From JBMYZL01 sp965661765 (lineage in GTDB: Bacteria > Bacteroidota > Bacteroidia > Flavobacteriales_D > Sanyastnellaceae): 64,000 nucleotides of DNA. Both the position numbers and the translations under genes were made by a program. Positions 16,059-23,546 of this stretch are shown here, piece by piece. The stretch spans positions 1 through 64,000 of the forward strand of contig CBFIFE010000009.1 of the NCBI GenBank assembly GCA_965661765.1, given 5' to 3'. The first letter of the stretch is position 1; every line of letters begins with the position of its first letter. Below the pieces are notes generated by a model. The model was not told where the DNA came from and ran no database searches. It saw only the letters and a program-made list of their open reading frames with translations.

Positions 16059-16922
16059 TCAATAGTGCCACAAATCGTGTTCCAGGAGAAACAATTCGTC
16101 CTTGATTCTTTGCGACTCAGCCAAGGCATCGAGGCCTCTGGCGTAGCTCTGGATGGAACGATCGTACACGTTGGATTCCTTCACGACATAGCTAGTGAAG
16201 TAGCGCTTTTGGAAGATGTCCTCGTAGGTTCTGCGTTGTGCGTCATTGAACATGTTGTACACCTCGGCATTCGCAAAAACGTAACGACACTCTGGATAGT
16301 AGAGCCAAAACAACGTCGAAAAGCCCTTCGATTGTCCCTCATCGTCAAAGTTCTCCATCAGTGGAGCAATGCCAATGATGCGAACATACCGTTCGCTCCG
16401 TTGCCGGTCCCAAATCCAGTCCTCTTTCACCAAGTATTGCTTGATGCTCTCGGATTCGATAGCGATTTTCTGAGGTCGGTCCCCAATCTTCTCACCAGTT
16501 TCCAAGTCGATTTCCGGAATGTACACGACGGGATTCAAAATGGAATCCACCTCGTTTTGTGTCAATGGAAAGCGAAATTCATCGTCATCACCGGCAGGGC
16601 CGGTGCCATAAGCCACAAGCGACCCCTCCACGAGCAAGGCCTCCCGAACGACATCGAACAAGCTCTTTCGATCTTGGATGGGTCGAATCGGATAGTAGAA
16701 CTGCTGGTTCATCTTTTCCCGCAGATCAATTTTCTGCCAAATCCGCTTTGTGTACATCACGTCAGCCTCCCGCAGATAGGGGTAGGGCACCACGCGTTTG
16801 GTGATGTTGGTTTCCTTGACGTACGCGCCGTCCAGAACGTTCGAAACTTGCGCCTGCGATGGCATCAAAATTCCGAAGAGGAAGACAAGGCAGAGCGTGA
16901 GAGAGGAGAGGGCTGCTCGCAT
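16059..16922 (-). CDS. gldN: T9SS ring protein GldN/PorN
   Basis: 287 aa with a signal peptide (LTLCLVFLFGILMPSQAQ). GldN landmarks: GAYVKETNITKRVVPYPYLREADV, KRIWQKIDLREKMNQQFYYP, SLFDVVREAL, YVRIIGIAPL and the terminal ELFLLEHDLWHY. In the T9SS, PorN/GldN forms the large periplasmic ring with lipoprotein GldK beneath the outer membrane. Last gene of porP-gldKLMN, 9 bp after gldM and immediately followed by a terminator. Confidence 0.95.
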   Translation of the reverse strand: MRAALSSLTLCLVFLFGILMPSQAQVSNVLDGAYVKETNITKRVVPYPYLREADVMYTKRIWQKIDLREKMNQQFYYPIRPIQDRKSLFDVVREALLVEGSLVAYGTGPAGDDDEFRFPLTQNEVDSILNPVVYIPEIDLETGEKIGDRPQKIAIESESIKQYLVKEDWIWDRQRSERYVRIIGIAPLMENFDDEGQSKGFSTLFWLYYPECRYVFANAEVYNMFNDAQRRTYEDIFQKRYFTSYVVKESNVYDRSIQSYARGLDALAESQRIKDELFLLEHDLWHY

Positions 16923-16931
16923 GATGAAAAA

Positions 16932-18647
16932 TTAAATGACTTTCAGTTTGATGGTGGCCAGTTGGCGTTCCGTCCCATCGGGCATTTTGACCAAAATGTC
17001 TTCAATGTACACCACCGTTCCCCGCCCAACGCGGCTGAGCAATTCGCTCATCTCAGGTGTCAAGCGGTTGCTGTTCGATTTCCGCTCGACCAGGGTCCCG
17101 TCTCGGCTGACTGAGATTTGGAAACTCTTCACTGTGACGCGCACATCGAAGTCGAAATTGTCCATGGCCGCTGAAACCCCCGGAGCTGCAATCAACAAGG
17201 TTTTCGTGATGGTCCCGTCGGCCGGTGTTTTTGTGGCAAACGTCGGCACGGGGTCCGGAATGCGCTTGACACGGAATTCCTTGGCAGGGAGTGACTTCTT
17301 GGTGCCATCTGGCAATTCGGCTGTCACGACAATCTTCGCATCTCCCTGTTTTCCTGGATTGACGATGTACGTCCCATCGGGTTCTTTGCTCAGGCTGTGG
17401 TCTCCAGAAATGGTGGCTGTGATGTTTTCGGCGGGAACACCTGGCACAGAAATCTCCACAGGATTTGGCACCCCGCGGTAGAAGACATTCATCTTTGTTG
17501 GAGACACAACCAACGCTGGCTCAGCGACGGTAAATGTGGGGGTGTAATAAGGCCAAGGCTGAATCGCACCATCTGGGCCTTGGAACCGAATCAAGCCCTT
17601 GTAATCGTACTCCCCGAGTCCCAAACCGTTGGTGGGAATGCGAATCTTGCCAAGATTGTCAGATCCGATGGTCAATGCCTCCAAGCCATTGTATTCGAGC
17701 ATTGTGCTATCGCGACCATCAAAAGGGCGTTGGTCCACATAAATCTCAGGCCGGTTTGTTGGGTCATACGCTGCCAACAGGACATCGGCGCGGAACGTGT
17801 CGCCACGCAGGATGTAACTCGATTCAGGAACCACCAAGGGCATCAAGGCGGTAAACTTGTAACTCTTCGCGTCGACAGAACTCAACAACCAAGTGATGAT
17901 GTCTTGTTGGACATCTTGAATGTCCAACTTCATTTTTGTCATCAGCGGCATCACCGCGGCGAGCGGCACGTCAAAAAAGTTGGCTGTTTCCCACAACACC
18001 TCCATGCCATCCTCCATTTCGGTGCCGAACGTGAATGTTTCGTCCAATTGATTCTTGAGATAATCTGGAATTTGGCGGACATTGCCTTCGGTATCGCGGA
18101 ACGAAATGGCCTTGATGTCATCACGAAAAGCTTCCATTTTCTGTCGGAGCTCAACTGCAGACCAGGGCTCTTCCTTGGGTGCCTGTGGTTCTGACCCGAT
18201 CAAAAAGGCCGTCAACGCTTGGTATTCGTCCTTCTTTTCGATGTGCATCAGGTTCAAGACAGTGTCTCTGCCATCTGCGTCCTTTCCCAAATACCGGTCA
18301 AAGCCCATGGGCTCCTGCTCGAGGTAGTCTCCCACGGAAGTTGCCAAGCACCGGGCCTTGAGTTCTGTGATGTAGGAAATCAGATCATCAGCCTGAGCAG
18401 AAACTTGGTCTGCCTGTTGCTTGAAGGGTCTGACTTTCTCTTGGTTCTGGAGGAACTTGGTTTCAAGTTCTCCTTTTGTTTCTTCTACTTTTCCTTGCAG
18501 AGTGTGCTGTGTGTTTTGCAAGCTGTTTTCAACTTTCACAAAACCATTGAGCACCTCCTTGGAGATGTTGAGGGCCAGAAGTGCTGTCAGGACGAGGTAC
18601 ATCATCCCGATCATCTTCTGCCTGGGTGTTTCTTTGCCGCCAGCCAT
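16932..18647 (-). CDS. gldM: T9SS motor subunit GldM/PorM
   Basis: 571 aa. N-terminal MAGGKETPRQKMIGMMYLV with a single transmembrane helix (residues about 12-32) leading to a long periplasmic part, as in GldM of about 520 aa. DYKGLIRFQGPDG, MNVFYRGVPNPVEISVPG and LVVSPTKM mark the D2-D4 periplasmic domains. GldM spans the periplasm and, driven by GldL and the proton gradient, transmits torque to the GldKN ring. The second residues ETPRQKMI are typical for the family. Confidence 0.96.
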   Translation of the reverse strand: MAGGKETPRQKMIGMMYLVLTALLALNISKEVLNGFVKVENSLQNTQHTLQGKVEETKGELETKFLQNQEKVRPFKQQADQVSAQADDLISYITELKARCLATSVGDYLEQEPMGFDRYLGKDADGRDTVLNLMHIEKKDEYQALTAFLIGSEPQAPKEEPWSAVELRQKMEAFRDDIKAISFRDTEGNVRQIPDYLKNQLDETFTFGTEMEDGMEVLWETANFFDVPLAAVMPLMTKMKLDIQDVQQDIITWLLSSVDAKSYKFTALMPLVVPESSYILRGDTFRADVLLAAYDPTNRPEIYVDQRPFDGRDSTMLEYNGLEALTIGSDNLGKIRIPTNGLGLGEYDYKGLIRFQGPDGAIQPWPYYTPTFTVAEPALVVSPTKMNVFYRGVPNPVEISVPGVPAENITATISGDHSLSKEPDGTYIVNPGKQGDAKIVVTAELPDGTKKSLPAKEFRVKRIPDPVPTFATKTPADGTITKTLLIAAPGVSAAMDNFDFDVRVTVKSFQISVSRDGTLVERKSNSNRLTPEMSELLSRVGRGTVVYIEDILVKMPDGTERQLATIKLKVI

Positions 18648-18682
18648 CGCTTGATTCTTTTATTGAATAAAGTCAGCGACGA

Positions 18683-19459
18683 TCAGCCGCGGTTGCCCAT
18701 GGCATTGAGCATGTTGGCATACACCGTGTTGAGAGATGCCAAATTCTTGGACAACTCCGAAATGTTCTCCTTGTACTGCTTGGTGTCCTCGACACTGTCG
18801 TTCAAGTTTTGCACGAGTTCCCCCATTCCAGCATAGAGCTCCTTGTTTTGCTTGAGTTGCTCGAGTTGAGAGGCATACATTTCATTCAACGAAGAGAGGT
18901 TCGTGGACATCTGCTGCATTGCTGCACCCACAGTATCGCCCATTTCAGAGGCTCCCTTCATGCCAGTGAGGCTTTCTGAAACTTGAGCATACGTTTGTGA
19001 CAATTCAGACACCTTCGCCGAAGCGTCGTGCAATGAAGCGCTGTACTCTTTTGTGGCTACAGAAGCGTCAGCGACTTCGCCCATTTTCGATGCTTGCTCA
19101 CCCAAGTGGCGCATGCCATCTCCCAATCGCTCCAGCAATTCAGTCTCGATGTTCGCCTCTTTCAGCATGTCATCCAATTGTTCCGTCACCGTGCCGGCCT
19201 TCTTCTTGGGCAGGGGCGCACTGCCATCTTTTGGCGTCGCCAATTCCGGATACACCAACGTCCAATCCGGCTCCTCATGCGGTTTTTCAAAAGCTGAGAA
19301 CGCAAAAATCAACGCTTCAGTTCCCAATCCCAAAATCAGCATTTCAGAGGCGAACTCCCAGTGTTGAATCTTGAAGAGTGCGCCCAAAATGACTACTGAT
19401 GCGCCGAGGCCATAGATCTTGGCCATCAAATTTTTCCATCCTTTGCTTCCCGGTTTCAT
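18683..19459 (-). CDS. gldL: T9SS motor subunit GldL/PorL
   Basis: 258 aa. Two transmembrane helices close to the N-terminus (YGLGASVVILGALFKIQHW and MLILGLGTEALIFAFSAFE), the second containing the conserved Glu that contributes to the proton path in GldL, then a cytoplasmic coiled-coil rich in Ser, Gln and Glu. Together with GldM it makes the proton-driven T9SS and gliding motor in the inner membrane. Separated from gldK by 139 bp, the largest gap in the operon, so an internal promoter is possible. Confidence 0.95.
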   Translation of the reverse strand: MKPGSKGWKNLMAKIYGLGASVVILGALFKIQHWEFASEMLILGLGTEALIFAFSAFEKPHEEPDWTLVYPELATPKDGSAPLPKKKAGTVTEQLDDMLKEANIETELLERLGDGMRHLGEQASKMGEVADASVATKEYSASLHDASAKVSELSQTYAQVSESLTGMKGASEMGDTVGAAMQQMSTNLSSLNEMYASQLEQLKQNKELYAGMGELVQNLNDSVEDTKQYKENISELSKNLASLNTVYANMLNAMGNRG

Positions 19460-19598
19460 GTTTCTAAGGTGTCTTAGGTGTTGGTTTCAATAACGATAAG
19501 GGCCATGATAACGGCCGAACAGGCAGGTTTGGTGTGTTTTTGAAGGTGATTTTTTGGGCAGGCCAAATCAAGAACGTCGTGGCCCACCCAACAGAACA

Positions 19599-20963
19599 TC
19601 ACCAATCTTCAGGATCGCCGGTCTTTCCACGTCCGAGGTAGGACATGACCGACCGGAATCCGATGTAGGACTTCGCTGTATCGCGGTATTCGAAAGAGCG
19701 TGTGCCGACTTGGCAGTAGTATCCAATGTCTTTCCAAGATCCCCCGCGAACCACCTTGCGGTGCAAGCTGGGTGGGTCGTCCACCGTGGCGTGGTAAACG
19801 TACTCCGGGCTCATGTCATGCGCGAAGTCGTACACCGTTTCGTCGAAGGCGGTGTTTGTCCACTCGGCCACATTTCCAGACAACTGGTACAATCCGTAGT
19901 CATTGGGCGAGAATGTTTCCACGGGGACAGTATAGCCCGCGCCATCTTCCACGTAGTCCCCACGCATGGGTTTGAAATTCGCCAGCGGACATCCCAAGTC
20001 ATTTCGCATGTACGGCCCGCCCCAAGGATAAGGGCTCAAATCCAGCCCCCCACGGGCGGCGTATTCCCATTCTGCCTCGGAGGGAAGTCGGAACCGCTGA
20101 ACGAAGGTTTCTCCGTTGCTCTGCTTCCACTCATTCATGATTTGGGTCCGCCAGGCGTTGAACGCTTTTGCCTGACTCCAAGTCACGCCCACCACTGGGT
20201 AATCATCGAATGCTGGATGCCAAAAGTAACTGTCGGCATACGGTTCGTTGTATCCATAAGTGAAGTCGCGAACCCAAACCAACGTGTCAGGGTAGACGTT
20301 GATGGTCTCCTCCACGACAAATTGTGAGCGATCGCTGTGTCCTCGAATCGAATGCAACTGGTTCAAGCTGTTGACTTCGCTGTATTCCTCATCCATGCCG
20401 CTCCGCTTCGCGGCATCGTCAAAGTTCACCCACCAGTAACGGTAGTTGAGTTTCCGGGTATCAAGCTGCCGACGATTGTAGAATCTGTCTGAGCCTTGCA
20501 GGTAGAACTCATCGTACAGCAAGTCGAAGATGTCTTCATCCTCCCAATCTATCGGAGCCTCCCAATTGAGGATGTATCCTTTGTCCACGAAACGATCCAA
20601 TTCACGGCCCATCTCGTCCTCGGCATAGAAGTAATCCTCCTGGTCATCTTCAGCGAGCATGTTGAGGAAGAGTGAATCACGGACGTAGTGCACAAACTGA
20701 CGATACTCGTTGTTCGAGATTTCGTGGATGTCCATGTAAAATGACGGAACCGTCACCGTCTTGGATCGGGTGTTCAAGGCAAACGGTACGTCTTGGTCGC
20801 TGGGTCCCATCGTGTATGAACCCAAGTGAATGTAGTTCATGCCATACGGATTCACCTGAATCCATTGCTCACGGGGGTACACACCGACCAACTCCCCTTG
20901 GGGGCCGCTGTAGCAGCTCGCAAATGTTGCGGCAACTGCGAGAATGAAAAGGGCGTTTTTCAT
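19599..20963 (-). CDS. gldK: T9SS ring lipoprotein GldK/PorK
   Basis: 454 aa. Lipoprotein signal MKNALFILAVAATFASC with lipobox cysteine at residue 17, then an FGE-sulfatase-like fold: YIHLGSYTMGPSDQDV, SFYMDIHEISNNEYRQFVHYVRD, HPAFDDYPVVGVTWSQAKAF, FRLPSEAEWEYAARGG, YQLSGNVAEWT, VVRGGSWKD. These are the FGE-type motifs seen in GldK. It forms the outer-membrane-attached ring with GldN. ATG 20963 chosen by the signal peptide; the frame runs to 21035 but that stretch overlaps porP. Confidence 0.96.
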   Translation of the reverse strand: MKNALFILAVAATFASCYSGPQGELVGVYPREQWIQVNPYGMNYIHLGSYTMGPSDQDVPFALNTRSKTVTVPSFYMDIHEISNNEYRQFVHYVRDSLFLNMLAEDDQEDYFYAEDEMGRELDRFVDKGYILNWEAPIDWEDEDIFDLLYDEFYLQGSDRFYNRRQLDTRKLNYRYWWVNFDDAAKRSGMDEEYSEVNSLNQLHSIRGHSDRSQFVVEETINVYPDTLVWVRDFTYGYNEPYADSYFWHPAFDDYPVVGVTWSQAKAFNAWRTQIMNEWKQSNGETFVQRFRLPSEAEWEYAARGGLDLSPYPWGGPYMRNDLGCPLANFKPMRGDYVEDGAGYTVPVETFSPNDYGLYQLSGNVAEWTNTAFDETVYDFAHDMSPEYVYHATVDDPPSLHRKVVRGGSWKDIGYYCQVGTRSFEYRDTAKSYIGFRSVMSYLGRGKTGDPEDW

Positions 20964-21038
20964 AGGGCTTGCAGGTTGGGTTTCTAACTGAGGCTTACGT
21001 TCAATAACCGATGAGGGTTGCCATTTCGTATGCATTCC

Positions 21039-22025
21039 TCACAGGAATCGTGGGTTTGCATGGCGATTCAGCATCGGAATCTGCTCAAACTTGAAGCAGT
21101 AACTCAGGAAAATCTCATGGGAGCCGTTGCTGTAATTGCTCAGTTCAGTGGTTGTGGCATCATAAGAATACCCCAAACGGAACACTTGTTTCGCGTAGCT
21201 CGTTTTTTGTTTGTCCTCCATGGCGTATTCGAATCCTACAACAGGCGCAACGGCATCCCCGGGCCGCCAGGTCAATCCTCCCCACAGCATGTTGTTCCAC
21301 AGGACGTTGACGTTGACATCCGCAATCGTTGCGTTCAAATCCGTCTTCGCCAAAATGTTGCTTCTCAAGACCAAGTAGTCGCCATCCAACTGGTGGTCGT
21401 ACCCCCCCATGAAGTAGTAGTGTCGCGTGGGCTGGATGCTCAGTTGCCCCAGAGCAACTTCGGCAACGTGTGTCGCCGAAATGCCTGCATAAAACGACCC
21501 TGGCTTGCGAATGTAAATGCCCAAGTCGACGTCTGTGGTGCTCGCGCTCTGTTGGTCATTGGGAATGGCCGAGTCTGCCGTGTAATCGTCGATGGCGACC
21601 CATTGGTTCCCAATGGTTTTGTTGAACATGCTTACTGCCGCACCAAAACTCAAAATGGCCCCATTCGCCATTGGATCAAGGTGGTAGGCATAGCCAAGTC
21701 GCGCCAGATTGTTGGTCTCCTGCCCAAGAACGTCATTGTAAAACGACAAGAGCAGACCGCCTTTGAGCTGATCGACCATTGTGTGTGCTGTCAACATGGC
21801 CGTATTGGGGTCATTTGACAAACCTGTCCATTGGTTGCGGTAAACCCCAGAGATGCAAGTCAAATCGCTGTTCCCGGCCACAGCCGGATTGAACATGGCG
21901 GGCTCCATGAACCATTGGGTGAACTGCGGATCCTGTTGTGCATCAGCTTGGAAAATGGCCCCGAAAAGGGTCACAGCGATGGCTGAATTTCGGAAGGTTT
22001 TGGACGACAAGGCGGTTCGAATCAT
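21039..22025 (-). CDS. porP: T9SS outer-membrane protein, PorP/SprF family
   Basis: 328 aa. Signal peptide (residues 1-29, FGAIFQADA) then the family hallmark QQDPQFTQWFMEPAMFNPAVAG, followed by YRNQWTGLSNDPNTAMLTAH, LGYAYHL, FYAGISATHV and a barrel-like C-terminal half (GSHEIFLSYCFKF). PorP/SprF proteins pair with the T9SS and with some type B CTD cargo. First gene of porP-gldKLMN. The upstream region holds a 7-bp-arm inverted repeat and the end of a repeat array. Confidence 0.93.
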   Translation of the reverse strand: MIRTALSSKTFRNSAIAVTLFGAIFQADAQQDPQFTQWFMEPAMFNPAVAGNSDLTCISGVYRNQWTGLSNDPNTAMLTAHTMVDQLKGGLLLSFYNDVLGQETNNLARLGYAYHLDPMANGAILSFGAAVSMFNKTIGNQWVAIDDYTADSAIPNDQQSASTTDVDLGIYIRKPGSFYAGISATHVAEVALGQLSIQPTRHYYFMGGYDHQLDGDYLVLRSNILAKTDLNATIADVNVNVLWNNMLWGGLTWRPGDAVAPVVGFEYAMEDKQKTSYAKQVFRLGYSYDATTTELSNYSNGSHEIFLSYCFKFEQIPMLNRHANPRFL

Positions 22026-22058
22026 GGGAATTCGTTGATTTACAGCAGATGTAGGTTT

Positions 22059-22074
22059 TTCACTCGTGAGTGAA
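22059..22074. promoter_or_regulatory. Inverted repeat TTCACTC-GT-GAGTGAA upstream of porP
   Basis: Perfect 7-bp arms with a 2-bp spacer, 33 bp upstream of the porP ATG. The spacer is too short for a stable hairpin, so a dimeric regulator site is the simplest reading. On the minus strand a weak -7-like TATTAGCG lies just upstream of it. Confidence 0.4.
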
Positions 22075-22189
22075 GTCCGCTAATATAGAGAAATTCACAA
22101 ACCTTGCATGAAAACTTGTGAAGGAGTCATATTTTTTTTCTGAAGTCGAGGCAACCCTGAACCCTCCCTCTCGTCTGATCCCGTTCCCC

Positions 22190-22313
22190 TCGCCCCCTCG
22201 CCCCCTCGCCTCCCTGGTCACCCTAGTCTCCCTAGTCCCCCTAGTCTCCCTCGCCCCCTAGTCTCCCTCGCCCCCTAGTCTCCCTGGTCATCCCTAGTCC
22301 CCCTGGTCACCCC
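22190..22313 (-). repeat. G-rich tandem repeat array (intergenic copy)
   Basis: On the minus strand the sequence is a degenerate array of 8-10-nt units such as GGGAGACTAG, GGGGGACTAG, GGGTGACCAG and GGGGGCGAG. It begins exactly at the stop codon of the arginase-like gene (the TGA is part of a unit) and runs toward porP. The same unit family occurs in frame within the gene at 31024-32052. A canonical four-run G-quadruplex pattern is present at about 22271-22313. Confidence 0.85.
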
Positions 22314-23476
22314 AGTTTCTCCAAAATCCGCCACCACCGATCCGGAATTTTGCCGTTCGTCGCCGTGACGTAATTTTCATAGGAGCACGCCGCCAAGTAA
22401 TGCTTCTTCTTGGCGTTGCCCCGGGTGGGCACGGGAATCTCCATCCACCATCTGTCAGAGCGTGGGGATTTGAGGAATGCGATTTGGTGTTTCACATCTT
22501 CCAAGTCCACGATGTAGCGGAGGTATTCGTCCGCAGAACACTTGGGGTAGTCTGCCTTTTGCTGAAAAATTCCCTCAAGAATGTGCCAAATCACCTGCGC
22601 CACCAAGTGCGCACCCCGCCCCCTGTCATCCAAATCGGGGTTGTGCTCGAACAGTCCGAACGCCTTCAGGCGATCACTCATCCCGGCATAGCGTGCAATG
22701 GCGCAAGCGGTCATGGCGTCAATGCCATTCGGCCCGGCTGCGTCATGAGCGGGGTGGTCCGAAGCCCGGATGCTGCCGAAATCCATCGAGACCAAATCCG
22801 CATCGCGGACAATCGGCTCGACTTCCTGAAGGTTGTTGGTGACCTCGCCCAGTCGAATGGATTGAAATTGGAGTTGGTTCAGCAGCTCCAACGTATCGGG
22901 GTCGGTCAGGTATCCTTGGTGTCCAATGTTGATGTAGTCGAAGAGGTAGTTCGGCTCGTGGAGAATGATGTCATTCATGTAGTTCCTCGAGGACCGGTTG
23001 TCAGGGTCCGCGCCGAAGTCGAGCTGGGCATCGAGGGTGACGATGTTTGCCGGTGCACCGAGGATGGCAAGGCTTTCGTACATGGCGACCGTCAAGTCCT
23101 GGCCGCCGCCGATGACAATGGGAATCACACCCAAGGACAGGCATTCTTCCATGACGGTTCTCACGGCGATGGCTGTGTCGTTTTCGGTGATGCCTGTTTT
23201 GAGGTTGCCCAAATCCACAACGCCCTCCCAACCCCGGTGCGGCGTCAGGCGGTACAGCCACTCCCGAACGGCCTGCGCCGCCTCCGAGCAGCCTTCATTG
23301 TCTCCGCTTCGCCGCCCATCCGGCACTCCGAAAACCACCACACGCGCACCTTCAATGTCTGGTCGATGATCAAAGCGATGGACGTCGATGCGGTCAGCAA
23401 TGCGTTGTGCCCCGTCAGCATTCGAATAATGCGGTGTGTGGACAGAATCGAAATGTTCGTAGATGAACTCACTCAT
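22307..23476 (-). CDS. Divergent arginase/formimidoylglutamase-like protein
   Basis: 389 aa, arginase-superfamily fold: PIVIGGGQDLTVAMYESL, NIVTLDAQLDFG, RLGEVTNN, DLVSMDFGSIRASDHP, ARYAGMSDRLKAFGLFEHNPD. Binuclear-manganese enzymes of this fold use GGDHS, DAHxD and SxDxD; here the positions read GGGQD, DAQLD and SMDFG, so several metal ligands (notably both histidines) are replaced. Annotation as formimidoylglutamase is common for Bacteroidota relatives, but catalysis is doubtful on these residues. It lies between topA and the T9SS operon. ATG 23476 chosen because the upstream M is a TTG codon. Confidence 0.8.
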   Translation of the reverse strand: MSEFIYEHFDSVHTPHYSNADGAQRIADRIDVHRFDHRPDIEGARVVVFGVPDGRRSGDNEGCSEAAQAVREWLYRLTPHRGWEGVVDLGNLKTGITENDTAIAVRTVMEECLSLGVIPIVIGGGQDLTVAMYESLAILGAPANIVTLDAQLDFGADPDNRSSRNYMNDIILHEPNYLFDYINIGHQGYLTDPDTLELLNQLQFQSIRLGEVTNNLQEVEPIVRDADLVSMDFGSIRASDHPAHDAAGPNGIDAMTACAIARYAGMSDRLKAFGLFEHNPDLDDRGRGAHLVAQVIWHILEGIFQQKADYPKCSADEYLRYIVDLEDVKHQIAFLKSPRSDRWWMEIPVPTRGNAKKKHYLAACSYENYVTATNGKIPDRWWRILEKLG

Positions 23477-23546
23477 TGCGGGCAAGTTCTTCAAAAACAG
23501 CCCATGCCCTCAACTCGCCGGTCAGAGGTTGTTGACCGCTTGTTGT

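Noticed and set aside
19466..19479. CTAAG-GTGT-CTTAG inverted repeat upstream of gldL
   Set aside because: A 5-bp stem is within chance expectation and no promoter box lies nearby.
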